Shown here one piece after another: positions 55,324 to 64,000 of a DNA stretch of 64,000 bases. The translations under genes were made by a program, and so were the position numbers. The stretch covers positions 1 through 64,000 of the forward strand of contig NZ_DATFAO010000033.1 in the NCBI RefSeq assembly GCF_035254505.1. The letters are read 5' to 3'. How positions within the stretch are numbered: the stretch's first letter is position 1; each line of letters begins with the position of its first letter. This DNA is from Aromatoleum sp035254505. Its GTDB lineage: Bacteria > Pseudomonadota > Gammaproteobacteria > Burkholderiales > Rhodocyclaceae. The notes under the pieces are model-generated. The model had not been told where the DNA came from. It saw only the letters and a program-made list of their open reading frames with translations, and made no database searches.

Positions 55324-56358
55324 ATGCAAACGCTTTCCCTGATTCGCCCCGACGACTGGCATCTGCACGTGCGCGACGGCGACGCCCTCGCCACCGTGGT
55401 TCCGCACACTGCACAACGCTTCGCTCGGGCGCTGATCATGCCCAATCTGCGGCCGCCAGTGACGACCACCGCGCAAGCCCTTGAATACCGCGCGCGGATC
55501 AATGCAGCTGTTCCCCCGGGCTTGAAGTTCGAGCCACTGATGAGTCTGTATCTCACCGACAACACCGCGCCGGACGAAATCGATCGCGCCAGGGCGAGCG
55601 GTGCCGTCGTCGCGGTCAAGCTCTACCCGGCGGGCGCGACCACCAATTCAGACGCCGGCGTGACGGCCATCGACAAGGTCTATCCCGTCCTTGAGCGCAT
55701 GGAGCAGCTCGGCATGGTGCTGTGCGTCCATGGCGAAGTGACGCATGGCGACGTCGATGTCTTCGATCGCGAACAAGTCTTCATCGATCGCGTGCTCGCG
55801 CCGATGGTCGCCCGGTTCCCGGGCCTGCACGTGGTCTTCGAGCACATCACGACGTCCGACGCGGTGCAGTTCGTCGCGAGTACAGGAGCCAACGTGGGCG
55901 CGACGGTGACCGCGCATCACCTGCTGCTCAACCGCAACGCGATCTTCGCGGGCGGCATTCGGCCGCATCACTATTGCCTGCCGGTGCTCAAGCGCGAAAC
56001 GCATCGCCGTGCGCTCGTCGAAGCGGTCACGAGCGGCAGCGCCAAGTATTTCCTCGGTACCGACTCCGCGCCGCATGCCAAATCGACGAAGGAGGCCGCT
56101 TGTGGATGTGCCGGGTGCTATACGGCCCATGCCGGGATCGAGCTCTACGCCGAAGCCTTCGAGCAGGCGGGCGCCCTCGATCGCCTCGAAGCGTTCGCGA
56201 GCCTGAACGGCCCCGCGTTCTACGGACTGCCCGCGAACCAGGACCGGATCACGCTCGTGAAGGACGAGTGGACGGTGCCATCCGCATACGGGTATCTTGG
56301 CGACGATCCCCTCGTGCCCTTGCGCGCCGGCGAATCGATTGCCTGGCGCCTGCTCTGA
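55324..56358 (+). CDS. pyrC: Dihydroorotase (type II)
   Basis: Cyclises carbamoyl-aspartate in pyrimidine synthesis. The 344-residue enzyme has zinc ligands in DWHLHVRDG (H13, H15), the carboxylated-lysine region VAVKLYPAGATTNSDAG, HGEVTHGDVDVFDRE, and LGTDSAPHAKSTKEA with the catalytic aspartate. Length and motif order fit the E. coli-type enzyme. Confidence 0.97.
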   Translation: MQTLSLIRPDDWHLHVRDGDALATVVPHTAQRFARALIMPNLRPPVTTTAQALEYRARINAAVPPGLKFEPLMSLYLTDNTAPDEIDRARASGAVVAVKLYPAGATTNSDAGVTAIDKVYPVLERMEQLGMVLCVHGEVTHGDVDVFDREQVFIDRVLAPMVARFPGLHVVFEHITTSDAVQFVASTGANVGATVTAHHLLLNRNAIFAGGIRPHHYCLPVLKRETHRRALVEAVTSGSAKYFLGTDSAPHAKSTKEAACGCAGCYTAHAGIELYAEAFEQAGALDRLEAFASLNGPAFYGLPANQDRITLVKDEWTVPSAYGYLGDDPLVPLRAGESIAWRLL

Positions 56359-56372
56359 CAGGACTGCAACTT

Positions 56373-56792
56373 ATGCTGCCGACTTCCCTGCGGAATCTGT
56401 GTGCGGTGCTCGCGCTGACGCCGATGCTGATGGCGTGCGAGAACGGTGCTACCGCCTATATGATCGAAGGGAGTCAGCACGCCCTGATTCTCGTGCGCGA
56501 GCAGCCTTATTTCTGGGACAAGACGGTAAACCAGGCGCTGATCCCCTCGCGCCTGCCGAATTGCCAGCGCCGCGTCGCGATTCACCCGGACCGGACCGAC
56601 CTGACGCCCGTGGAAGTATTCGAGGCTGGGGATCGACTGTGGGGCGTGCATCAGGGTAAGTACTGGTACCTCGTCAGCACCGAAAAGTGTGCTGTCCAGG
56701 ACTGGGACAACGCGGGCGCTGCACCGGGCCCTCTGGTCGGCACCTTCCGCCAGAAGGACGGCACGATCGCTTTTGTTCCGGCGGGACAATGA
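56373..56792 (+). CDS. Small hypothetical lipoprotein
   Basis: A 139-residue protein with a short signal peptide and lipobox MLMACENG (C22). The mature part has several aromatic residues and no family I recognise. It starts 14 bases after pyrC and probably shares its transcript. Its stop lies 10 bases before the RNase P RNA -10 box. Confidence 0.7.
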   Translation: MLPTSLRNLCAVLALTPMLMACENGATAYMIEGSQHALILVREQPYFWDKTVNQALIPSRLPNCQRRVAIHPDRTDLTPVEVFEAGDRLWGVHQGKYWYLVSTEKCAVQDWDNAGAAPGPLVGTFRQKDGTIAFVPAGQ

Positions 56793-56801
56793 GCGCTCGC
56801 G

Positions 56802-56807
56802 TATAAT
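56802..56807 (+). promoter_or_regulatory. -10 box of rnpB
   Basis: Perfect TATAAT seven bases before the first base of the RNase P RNA. The -35 is not obvious. Confidence 0.7.
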
Positions 56808-56813
56808 CGCCGC

Positions 56814-57196
56814 GGGAAGTTCGCCAGGCAGTCGCTGCGTACCTCGTGTGCGTGGAGGAAAGTCCGGGCCCCGCAGAGCAGGATGCCGGCTAACGGCCGG
56901 GCGCCGTAAGGCGACGGAAAGTGCAACAGAAAGGATACCGCCGATGGCCTGCGCAAGCAGGTACAGGTAAGGGTGAAATGGTGGGGTAAGAGCCCACCGC
57001 AGGACTGGTGACAGGACTGGCGCGGTAAACCCCATCCGGGGCAAGGCCAAATAGGGGAGCAATGGCGTGGCTCGCGCTGCTCCCGGGTAGGCTGCTAGAG
57101 CGCCGTGGCAACACGGCCCCCAGAGGAATGACTGCCCGGCGGTCGCGGTTCGCTCCGTGGCCGTTCGACAGAACCCGGCTTATCGGCGAACTTCCC
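56814..57196 (+). ncRNA. rnpB: RNase P RNA, bacterial type A
   Basis: Catalytic RNA that matures tRNA 5' ends. The ends GGGAAGTTCGCC (56814) and GGCGAACTTCCC (to 57196) pair to form P1. Inside are GAGGAAAGTCCGGGC (56855-56869), the conserved core beginning P4, the GCAACAGAAAGGATACCGCC segment, and near the 3' end GACAGAACCCGGCTTATCGG, the universal 3' signature. About 383 bases, normal for type A. Confidence 0.97.
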
Positions 57197-57406
57197 AATT
57201 TGCCGCGCTGAAACTCCGGCGAAATAACTTTCTCCCCTTTTCGACCCGGTTTTCCCACCGTTCCCCACCCTGGGGCGCGGCACTGGGCATTTCTGCCCAA
57301 AAATCTCATGAACTTGCGCTATCTGCCTTGATTTTTCAGGCTTTCTCGTCTCTCGTTCTCAAGCCATAAGTCATTGTGCTGCAACGGAAAAATCCGTTTC
57401 GTCAGC
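57197..57406 (+). other. Non-coding gap between rnpB and the mra promoter
   Basis: No gene seen. GCCT-GA and TC-AGGC (57325-57341) make a weak hairpin followed by TTTCTC, a possible rnpB terminator. A second hairpin, GGGCA/TGCCC near 57286-57299, is followed by A residues and is not a plus-strand terminator. Confidence 0.5.
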
Positions 57407-57435
57407 TTGACCCGGTTTTACCTTTGCTCTAAAGT
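57407..57435 (+). promoter_or_regulatory. Promoter of the division/cell-wall (mra) cluster
   Basis: TTGACC (57407-57412), a 17-base spacer and TAAAGT (57430-57435), a good sigma-70 promoter 73 bases before the mraZ start. Its -10 touches the first MraZ box, so MraZ should repress it. Confidence 0.75.
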
Positions 57436-57469
57436 GGGAGTTGGTGGTGAAAAGTGGGTCAAAGTGTTA
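57435..57469 (+). promoter_or_regulatory. MraZ-binding boxes
   Basis: Boxes at exact ten-base spacing: TGGGA (57435), TGGTG (57445), TGGGT (57455) and a degenerate TGTTA (57465). MraZ is known to bind TGGGN repeats separated by five bases in front of its own gene. Confidence 0.82.
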
Positions 57470-57507
57470 TTCAGATACACTTTGGTCATGAAAAATCAGG
57501 GGGGTTG

Positions 57508-57951
57508 ATGTTCCAGGGAGCCTCTGCGCTCAGTCTCGATGCGAAAGGACGCCTAGCGGTCCCGGCGCGGCATCGTGACGCCCTCGTTCCCGATGGGGCT
57601 CCCCTCGTGATTACCGCCCATCCGCACAAGTGCCTGCTCGTCTATCCGAAGACGGCCTGGGATCCCATTCGAGACAAGGTTTCGGCGATGCCGGGGCTCG
57701 ACATGCAGACGGCCGGCCTCAAGCGTCTGCTGATCGGTTATGCGCAAGAGGAAGAGCTGGATTCGGCCGGGCGGGTGCTGATTGCGCCGACTTCGCGCCA
57801 GTGGGCCGGGCTCGAGAAGCAGGTCTGGTTGGTCGGGCAGGGTACCCATTTCGAGCTGTGGTCCGATGCGGGCTGGCAGAAGCAGCAGGAAGCCATGTTG
57901 GCGCTCGCCAGCGGTCCGCTCCCGGCCGGATTCGAGAGCCTGGCGCTGTGA
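57508..57951 (+). CDS. mraZ: Transcriptional regulator MraZ
   Basis: DNA-binding regulator of the dcw cluster, forming a ring of AbrB-like domains. 147 residues: MFQGASALSLDAKGRLAVPARHRD is the first SpoVT/AbrB half, EELDSAGRVLIAPTSRQWAG the second. The ATG after CAGGGGGG was chosen as it matches the family N-terminus; an in-frame ATG at 57454 lies in the operator. The stop overlaps the rsmH GTG. Confidence 0.96.
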   Translation: MFQGASALSLDAKGRLAVPARHRDALVPDGAPLVITAHPHKCLLVYPKTAWDPIRDKVSAMPGLDMQTAGLKRLLIGYAQEEELDSAGRVLIAPTSRQWAGLEKQVWLVGQGTHFELWSDAGWQKQQEAMLALASGPLPAGFESLAL

Positions 57952-58883
57952 GTGACGCGAACGGGCACGTCACGGTGCTCCTCTCCGAAGCGATCGACGC
58001 GCTGGCCGTGCGCGCCGATGGCGTCTACGTGGACGGCACCTTCGGACGCGGCGGCCACAGCCGCGCAATCCTTTCCAAGCTGGGTAGCCAGGGGCGCTTG
58101 ATCGCATTCGATCGCGACCCGATGGCCATCCAGGCAGGGCAGGCGCTCACGGATCCCCGATTCGTGCTCGTGCATGCCCCTTTCAGCGCTCTCGGCGAGG
58201 AACTCGACCGGTTGGGCATCGAGCACGTCGATGGCGTGCTGCTCGATCTCGGCGTCTCCTCGCCTCAATTCGACGAGCCGACGCGGGGCATGAGCTTCCG
58301 CTTCGACGCACCCCTCGATATGCGCATGGACACGACTCGCGGACAGACGGTCGCCGAATGGCTGGCCGAGGCCTCTGTCGCGGAAATCACGGAGGTACTC
58401 AGGGATTATGGGGAAGAACGGTTTGCTTATGCGATTGCAAAGGCGATTGCAGCTGCTCGGGCAGGGGGGGCTATTGCAACCACTGGACAGCTTGCCGCGA
58501 TCGTGGAAAAAACGGTCCGTACACGCGAGCCGGGGCAGCACCCGGCGACGCGTAGCTTCCAGGCTCTACGGATTTTCATCAATCGGGAACTCGAAGAGCT
58601 GTCGCTGATCCTGCCCGAAGCCGTGCGTCGACTCAAGCCGCACGGACGGCTTGTGGTGATCAGTTTCCATTCCCTCGAAGACCGCATCGTCAAGCGCTTC
58701 ATGCGCGACGAATCGCGTCCGCCCCAATTGCCGCCCCGTCTGCCCGTACGCGCTGCCGATCTGCCGAAGCCGCGGCTCGCCCTATTGGGCAAGTCGCAGC
58801 GTCCCGGCAGCGCCGAAGTTGCGGCCAATCCCCGCGCGCGCAGTGCCGTGATGCGCGTCGCTGAACGTACGGAGGCGGCATGA
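57948..58883 (+). CDS. rsmH: 16S rRNA m4C1402 methyltransferase
   Basis: Also called MraW; N4-methylates C1402, the same base whose ribose RsmI (54422) modifies. 311 residues, GTG start (GTGA). Motifs: HVTVLLSEAIDAL, YVDGTFGRGGHSRAIL (SAM site), DGVLLDLGVSSPQFD, and VVISFHSLEDRIVKRFM. Confidence 0.96.
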   Translation: MSDANGHVTVLLSEAIDALAVRADGVYVDGTFGRGGHSRAILSKLGSQGRLIAFDRDPMAIQAGQALTDPRFVLVHAPFSALGEELDRLGIEHVDGVLLDLGVSSPQFDEPTRGMSFRFDAPLDMRMDTTRGQTVAEWLAEASVAEITEVLRDYGEERFAYAIAKAIAAARAGGAIATTGQLAAIVEKTVRTREPGQHPATRSFQALRIFINRELEELSLILPEAVRRLKPHGRLVVISFHSLEDRIVKRFMRDESRPPQLPPRLPVRAADLPKPRLALLGKSQRPGSAEVAANPRARSAVMRVAERTEAA

Positions 58884-59146
58884 TCCGCGTGGATGCCTTT
58901 CTCGTGGCGATCGCCGTCGCCAGCGCCCTCGGCGTGGTGGGGTCGCAGCACCAAGCTCGCAAGCTGTACGCGGAGCTGGAGCGCGAACAGACACGGATGC
59001 ATGGTCTTGAAGTGGAGTGGGATCAGTTGCAGCTTGAACAGAGCACTTGGGCGGCCCATGCCCGCGTCGAAAAAATCGCTCGCGAGCGCCTTGGCATGCG
59101 CGTGCCGCCGTCCGGACAGCTTTTCTCGGTGGAGGTGGCGCAATGA
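58880..59146 (+). CDS. ftsL: Cell division protein FtsL
   Basis: Bitopic divisome protein, 88 residues: one membrane helix near the N-terminus (about 5-22) and a periplasmic leucine-zipper-like coiled coil (about 28-65), ending ARERLGMRVPPSGQLFSV, a typical FtsL tail. It pairs with FtsB and FtsQ. Overlaps rsmH and ftsI by four bases each. Confidence 0.93.
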   Translation: MIRVDAFLVAIAVASALGVVGSQHQARKLYAELEREQTRMHGLEVEWDQLQLEQSTWAAHARVEKIARERLGMRVPPSGQLFSVEVAQ

Positions 59147-60897
59147 CCAAGCGGCGCCCGGTAACATTCAACCATAACCCCTTGCTGAAGAACGGCCTGC
59201 CTGGGTGGCGAGTCCGTGTCGTGATGCTCGGCCTGATGTGCGGCTCGCTCGCGCTCACCGGGCGTGCGGCCTACCTGCAAGGCGTGAACAACGACTTTTT
59301 GCAGGCGAAGGGTGAGTCGCGCTACGCGCGCGTGATCGAGGCGCCCGCTACGCGCGGACGCGTCACCGACCGCAACGGCGACATGCTCGCGGTCAGTACG
59401 CCGGTGCGCTCGATCTGGGCGATCCCGTCTGACGCGCAGCTTTCGCCTGCGGACATGCGCAAACTCGCGGCGCTCCTGGAAATCGACGTGCAGGAGCTGG
59501 ATCGCCGCCTCGGTTCGGGTCGCGAATTCGTCTATCTCAAGCGCCAGCTGTCGCCCGAACTCGCGCAGCAGATCGCCGACCTCAAGCTGCCCGGCATCCA
59601 CCAGCAACAGGAATTCCGTCGCTACTATCCGGGCGGTGAGGTGATGGCCCACGTGCTGGGTTTCACCGGCGTCGATGACAAGGGGCAGGAAGGGGTCGAG
59701 CTCGCCTTCGAGAATTCGCTGGCTGGAAAACCCGGTGTCCGACGCGTGATCCGCGACCGCCGCGGGCAAGTCGTCGATGACGTCGAATGGGTGCGCTCGC
59801 CGCGTGACGGCGAGGATCTCGCGCTGTCGGTCGACTCGAAGATCCAGTACATCGCCTACAGCGCGTTGCGCCAAGCGATGACGACCCACAAGGCGAAGGC
59901 CGGCGCCTCGGTCGTGCTCGATGCACGCACGGGCGAGATTCTGGCGCTCGTCAATGCGCCCACGTACAACCCGAACAATCGCACCGACCTGAGCGGCGCG
60001 CAGCTGCGCAACCGGGTCTTCACCGACACCTTCGAGCCCGGCTCGACGATGAAGCCCTTTACGATCGCGCTCGCGCTCGAGCGTGGAAAAGTGCGGCCCG
60101 GTAGCATGGTCGACACCGGTGCGGGCCGGATCACGATCGGCAAGGCGACGATCTCCGACTCGCATCATAACGGCATGCTTTCGGTGGCGCAGGTCATCCA
60201 GAAGTCGTCGAACGTCGGCACTGTCAAGATTGCGATGAATTTCCAGCCCGAGGAAATGTGGCGGAACTTCGATGCGCTCGGTTTCGGCAAGCCGCTGAGT
60301 CTGGGTTTTCCCGGCGAGGCAGGCGGGCGGCTGCGGCCGGCGCATACGTGGAAGCCGGTCGAGCAGGCGACGATGTCCTTCGGCCACGGGATCTCGGTGA
60401 GCCTCATCCAGCTGGCGCACGCATACCTCGTATTTGCGCGCGACGGCGAAATGGTGCCGCTGTCGCTGCGCAAGCTCGACGGTCCTCCGGCTGGGGGCAA
60501 GCGCGTGTTCTCGTCGGAAACAGTCCACGAGATGCGCGCGATGCTCGAGATGGTGGTCAGTCCGGGCGGGACAGCGCCGCGGGCCCAGATCTCGGGCTAC
60601 CGCGTGGCCGGCAAGACCGGAACGGCCCACAAGCTCGAAGGCGGCCATTACGCGAACAAATATGTTTCATCGTTTGTCGGCATGGTGCCCGCGTCCGATC
60701 CGCGGATAATCGTGGCCGTGATGATCGATGAACCCTCCGCCGGCCAGTATTACGGCGGTACCGTTGCCGCTCCCGTGTTTGCCCAGATTGCCGAAGGCGC
60801 GCTGCGCACGCTCGGCGTGCCGCCCGACGCGCCGCTGGTACCACTGCAACTCGCCCAGAAGGCCGGCGACCCGCCCCCTGTGAAGGAGAGCATGTGA
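59143..60897 (+). CDS. ftsI: Septal peptidoglycan transpeptidase FtsI (PBP3)
   Basis: Class B penicillin-binding protein, 584 residues. N-terminal cytoplasmic tail and one membrane helix (about 26-46), the RGRVTDRNGDMLA dimerisation motif, then the transpeptidase domain with the serine in GSTMKP (S301, K304), SSN (355-357) and KTGT (K491). The ATG overlapping the ftsL stop is used. Confidence 0.96.
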   Translation: MTKRRPVTFNHNPLLKNGLPGWRVRVVMLGLMCGSLALTGRAAYLQGVNNDFLQAKGESRYARVIEAPATRGRVTDRNGDMLAVSTPVRSIWAIPSDAQLSPADMRKLAALLEIDVQELDRRLGSGREFVYLKRQLSPELAQQIADLKLPGIHQQQEFRRYYPGGEVMAHVLGFTGVDDKGQEGVELAFENSLAGKPGVRRVIRDRRGQVVDDVEWVRSPRDGEDLALSVDSKIQYIAYSALRQAMTTHKAKAGASVVLDARTGEILALVNAPTYNPNNRTDLSGAQLRNRVFTDTFEPGSTMKPFTIALALERGKVRPGSMVDTGAGRITIGKATISDSHHNGMLSVAQVIQKSSNVGTVKIAMNFQPEEMWRNFDALGFGKPLSLGFPGEAGGRLRPAHTWKPVEQATMSFGHGISVSLIQLAHAYLVFARDGEMVPLSLRKLDGPPAGGKRVFSSETVHEMRAMLEMVVSPGGTAPRAQISGYRVAGKTGTAHKLEGGHYANKYVSSFVGMVPASDPRIIVAVMIDEPSAGQYYGGTVAAPVFAQIAEGALRTLGVPPDAPLVPLQLAQKAGDPPPVKESM

Positions 60898-62405
60898 GCG
60901 CTGCTCAGGCCCTGAATATCCTGGAGCGTCTGCACGAGGCAGGCGTCAACCCCGGCGGTATCACTGCCGACTCCCGTCGTGTCGAACCCGGTCATGTCTT
61001 TGCGGCGTGGCCGGGGTTCAAGACAGACGGGCGCAAGTTCATGGGCGCTGCCGTCGCGCGAGGGGCTTCCGCAGTGTTGTGGGACGATGTCGACGGCTAT
61101 CGTCCGGAGGCGGTCGCCGTGCCCACGATGGCCGTCGCGGGCCTGCGCCAACTCGGCGGCTACCTTGCTGACGCCATCTACCGGCATCCGTCGCAGAAGC
61201 TCTGGGTGGCTGGCGTCACCGGCACGAATGGAAAGACGACCGTGACGCAGTGGTTGGCGCGTGCGATCGGGCACTTCGACGAGCGTTGCGGTGTCATCGG
61301 CACGCTCGGTAACGGGTTTCCGGGGCAGCTCGCGAACACGATCAATACGACCCCCGACGCGCTCGAATTGCATCGCCTTCTCGCGGAATTCGTCGCAACC
61401 GACGCCGCTGCCGCGGTGATGGAGGTCTCGTCAATCGGGCTCGATCAGGAACGCCTGAATGGCGTCGCCTTCGACGTGGCGGTCTTCACCAACCTGACGC
61501 GCGATCACCTCGATTACCACGGTAGCATGGACAGTTATGCCGCCGCGAAGGCCCGGCTGTTCGACCTTCCGGGCGTTTCCACGGCGGTGATCAATCTCGA
61601 CGACAGCTTCGGTCTCAGCCAGGCGCGCCGCCTCGTTGCGCAAGGGATGCCGGTCATCGGTTACACGCGCGTCGCGATCAACGCCGCCGCCGTGCCCGGT
61701 GCCCGAGTGCTCCTCGCTGAGAACGTGCAGAGCTCGCCGGCCGGCCTGCGCTTCACGCTGGAGTGGGACGGCACACGTTCGGACGTCCAGGTCCGCCTCG
61801 TCGCACCTTTCAATGTTTCGAATCTGATGGCTGTATCCGGCGCGCTGTTGGCGCGTGGACATGCGCTCGAAGACGTGCTTCAGGTGATTTCGCGGCTGAC
61901 TCCGCCGGAAGGTCGCATGCAACTCGTCGGCGGTGTCGCGGAACCGCTGATCGTGGTCGACTACGCGCATTCGCCCGATGCGCTTGCGAAAGTGCTGGAG
62001 TCGGTCAGCGGTACCGCGCGCGCCCGCGGCGGACGGCTGGTCTGCGTGTTCGGCTGTGGCGGCGATCGCGATGCCGGCAAGCGTCCGATCATGGGTGAGG
62101 TCGCGCGCCAGCTGGCCGATCGCATCATCATCACCAGCGACAACCCCCGCAGCGAGGATCCCGAGAAGATCATCGATGCGATCGTCAACGGCGCCGGAGC
62201 GAATGCAGAGCGTGTTACCGACCGCGCGCAAGCAATCCGGATTGCCATCGACGAGGCCGCGGCGGACGACGTCATCGTGCTCGCGGGCAAGGGCCATGAG
62301 CCCTATCAGGAGATTCTTGGGGTACGCATGCCATTCTCGGATGTCGAACAGGCGCGCGCCGCGCTGATGGAGTGGAACCGGAAGATGGGGCGGGGTGCAT
62401 GCTGA
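60894..62405 (+). CDS. murE: UDP-MurNAc-tripeptide synthetase
   Basis: Adds the third residue of the murein peptide. 503 residues; ATP loop GVTGTNGKTTVTQW, and DNPRSEDPEKII, whose DNPR sequence marks meso-diaminopimelate specificity. Starts at a GTG overlapping the ftsI stop (GTGA). Confidence 0.96.
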   Translation: MSAAQALNILERLHEAGVNPGGITADSRRVEPGHVFAAWPGFKTDGRKFMGAAVARGASAVLWDDVDGYRPEAVAVPTMAVAGLRQLGGYLADAIYRHPSQKLWVAGVTGTNGKTTVTQWLARAIGHFDERCGVIGTLGNGFPGQLANTINTTPDALELHRLLAEFVATDAAAAVMEVSSIGLDQERLNGVAFDVAVFTNLTRDHLDYHGSMDSYAAAKARLFDLPGVSTAVINLDDSFGLSQARRLVAQGMPVIGYTRVAINAAAVPGARVLLAENVQSSPAGLRFTLEWDGTRSDVQVRLVAPFNVSNLMAVSGALLARGHALEDVLQVISRLTPPEGRMQLVGGVAEPLIVVDYAHSPDALAKVLESVSGTARARGGRLVCVFGCGGDRDAGKRPIMGEVARQLADRIIITSDNPRSEDPEKIIDAIVNGAGANAERVTDRAQAIRIAIDEAAADDVIVLAGKGHEPYQEILGVRMPFSDVEQARAALMEWNRKMGRGAC

Positions 62406-63799
62406 CCCTGCAGGAAGTTGCTCAGGCCCTCGATCTGCGGGCGACGAACGAGGCGCGCTTCGACTGCGTCGGCACCGATAGCCGCTGCATCCGCACGGGA
62501 CAACTCTTCGTCGCATTGCGCGGCGAGCGCTTCGACGGTCACGATTTCGTCGCTCAGGCAGGCGAGCAAGGCGCGGTGGCGGCCCTCGTCGATGCCGCTT
62601 GGGCCGCGGAGCACAGCGATATCGAGCTGCCCCTCCTGGTCGCCGACGACACGCGGGCCGCGCTCGGAGCATTGGCGGCATTGTGGCGCCGGCGGTTCGA
62701 GATCCCGCTGATCGGCGTCACGGGGAGCAACGGCAAGACGACGGTCAAGGAAATGTGCGCGGCGATCATGCGCGCGCAGGCTCGTTCCGATGGACGCGGG
62801 GCCGGTGCCGTGCTCGCGACCTCGGGTAACCTGAACAACGATATCGGGCTTCCGCTGACGCTGCTCGAACTGCGCGACGGGCATTGCGCCGCGATCATCG
62901 AGATGGGCATGAACCATCCCGGCGAGATAGCCTATCTGACAGATATTGCCCGGCCCACCGTTGCCATCGTGACGAACGCGCAGCGGGCGCATCTGATGGG
63001 AATGGGGTCGCTCGTCGAAATTGCGCAGGAAAAGGGTGCGATCTACTCGGGGCTGGCCGAAGAAGGTGTCGCCGTCGTCAACGCCGACGACCCTCATGCG
63101 GCCTACTGGAATGATCTCAATGCCGGTCGCCGCGTGATGAGTTTCGGCATGGACCATCCCGCCGACGTGACGGTGCGCTGCACCCAGCATGGCTTCGGTT
63201 CCGCGCTCGAGCTGGTTACGCCGCGCAATACGGTCAAGATCGAGCTTCCGGTTCCGGGCGTCCATAACGTTCGCAACGCCGCGGGTGCCGCCGCCGCCTG
63301 TCTGGCCGCCGGTGCAACGCTGGAGGCCGTCGTCGAGGGGCTCGAAGGTTTCAGCGGTGCGCCCGGGCGGCTGCAACGTCGCCCGGGGCTCGGCGGCGCG
63401 GTGATTCTCGACGACACCTACAACGCCAATCCGGATTCAATGCGTGCGGCGATCGACGTTCTCGCCTCGACCGCTGGCCACACGGTGCTCGTGCTCGGAG
63501 ATATGGGCGAAATCGGCCAGACCAGCGCGCAGCTGCATGACGAAATCGGCGGCTACGCGAAGAGCAAGGGGATCGATAGCTTGTACGCGCTGGGCGAGAT
63601 GAGCGCCGTTGCCACTCACAACTTCGGAGATGGCGCGCATCATTTCGACTCTCCGGAGGCTCTGGTTGCGGCTCTCAAAGGACAACTCGACGCGCAGACG
63701 GTGGTGCTGGTCAAAGGATCCCGGTTCATGCGGATGGAACGGGTGGCGAATGCGCTTGCGGCGGTGCACAATGGCGCCCCGTCACAGGAGTCTCATTAA
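62399..63799 (+). CDS. murF: UDP-MurNAc-tripeptide:D-Ala-D-Ala ligase
   Basis: Completes the cytoplasmic murein precursor. 466 residues; GVTGSNGKTTVKEM ATP loop, IIEMGMNHPGEIAYL, and LDDTYNANPDSMRAAID, a MurF signature. It begins inside the last codons of murE (seven-base overlap); an upstream in-frame ATG at 62372 lies in murE. Confidence 0.96.
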   Translation: MLTLQEVAQALDLRATNEARFDCVGTDSRCIRTGQLFVALRGERFDGHDFVAQAGEQGAVAALVDAAWAAEHSDIELPLLVADDTRAALGALAALWRRRFEIPLIGVTGSNGKTTVKEMCAAIMRAQARSDGRGAGAVLATSGNLNNDIGLPLTLLELRDGHCAAIIEMGMNHPGEIAYLTDIARPTVAIVTNAQRAHLMGMGSLVEIAQEKGAIYSGLAEEGVAVVNADDPHAAYWNDLNAGRRVMSFGMDHPADVTVRCTQHGFGSALELVTPRNTVKIELPVPGVHNVRNAAGAAAACLAAGATLEAVVEGLEGFSGAPGRLQRRPGLGGAVILDDTYNANPDSMRAAIDVLASTAGHTVLVLGDMGEIGQTSAQLHDEIGGYAKSKGIDSLYALGEMSAVATHNFGDGAHHFDSPEALVAALKGQLDAQTVVLVKGSRFMRMERVANALAAVHNGAPSQESH

Positions 63800-63802
63800 G
63801 TC

Positions 63803-64000
63803 ATGCTGCTCGAACTTGCCCTCTGGTTGGGCCAGGATATCCGTACTTTCAACGTATTCGGCTATATCACGCTGCGCACCGTTCTTGCGGCGCTGACTGC
63901 GCTGGTGATTTCCTTCGTGTTCGGGCCGATGCTGATCCGCTGGCTGACGGAAAAGAAGATCGGCCAGGCCGTGCGCGACGACGGACCCAAGTCCCATCTG
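63803..64000 (+). CDS. mraY: Phospho-MurNAc-pentapeptide transferase, 5' part
   Basis: First 66 codons of MraY, cut by the window end. The N-terminus LLELALWLGQDIRTFNVFGY and ITLRTVLAALTALVISFVFG (first membrane helix), then the cytoplasmic KKIGQAVRDDGPKSHL, are clear MraY features. ACAGGAG ribosome site 12 bases before the ATG; four bases after murF. Confidence 0.95.
   Translation, partial: MLLELALWLGQDIRTFNVFGYITLRTVLAALTALVISFVFGPMLIRWLTEKKIGQAVRDDGPKSHL

Noticed and set aside
57286..57304. GGGCA/TGCCC hairpin after rnpB taken as a terminator
   Set aside because: Followed by A residues on the plus strand; no gene on the minus strand would use it.

Overview
The window is a contiguous stretch of a GC-rich betaproteobacterial chromosome, most like Rhodocyclales/Zoogloeaceae (Azoarcus, Thauera, Aromatoleum). 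I infer this from very high GC at third codon positions, the order of the hyb/hyp/hox genes, the pcm-rhodanese-tolC-waaA block and the mraZ division cluster. No database was searched; all names rest on motifs and on recalled family features.

Region 1 (1-19112) is one long plus-strand hydrogen-metabolism locus. It opens with the large subunit of a Hyb-type (group 1c) [NiFe] uptake hydrogenase, so hybO/A/B presumably lie just upstream. Then come the endopeptidase hybD, a first HypC-family chaperone, hybE, hupK/hoxV, and the maturation set hypA-hypB-hypF(short)-hypC-hypD-hypE-hoxX. A complete H2-sensing cascade ends it: NtrC-type regulator hoxA, regulatory hydrogenase hoxB-hoxC, and histidine kinase hoxJ. 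A soluble FIST-domain chemoreceptor sits between hypD and hypE. Two copies of a palindromic repeat with a conserved loop and covarying arms lie inside hoxX (in frame) and between hoxA and hoxB.

Region 2 (19113-29045) holds a TetR-controlled RND efflux operon (adaptor lipoprotein and pump) with a clear promoter and operator, then pcm-like methyltransferase, rhodanese and tolC. waaA (Kdo transferase) converges on tolC and diverges from a UDP-glucuronate 4-epimerase-like gene.

Region 3 (29046-41119) is a surface-polysaccharide (O-antigen type) cluster: wzz, EpsG/Wzy-like polymerase, glycosyltransferases, Wzx-like flippase, a GT4 transferase, a sugar reductase/epimerase, a WecA/WbpL-like initiating transferase, a PglD-like acetyltransferase and a WbpM/PglF-like 4,6-dehydratase. 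Its first half (about 29050-35250) is visibly richer in A+T than its surroundings and includes two gene-poor gaps, which points to horizontal acquisition.

Region 4 (41120-56792) is housekeeping: apaH; an olsA-like acyltransferase behind a broken olsB; a PfkB kinase; a SlyB-like lipoprotein; a minus-strand run (conserved hypothetical, TlpA-like thioredoxin, aroQ, accB, accC, prmA, DUF3426 protein, dgkA); mpl; the yraN-diaA-dolP operon divergent from rsmI; pyrC; and a small lipoprotein.

Region 5 (56793-64000) contains the RNase P RNA gene and the start of the division/cell-wall (dcw) cluster: a promoter overlapping MraZ boxes, then mraZ-rsmH-ftsL-ftsI-murE-murF and the first 66 codons of mraY, cut by the window edge.
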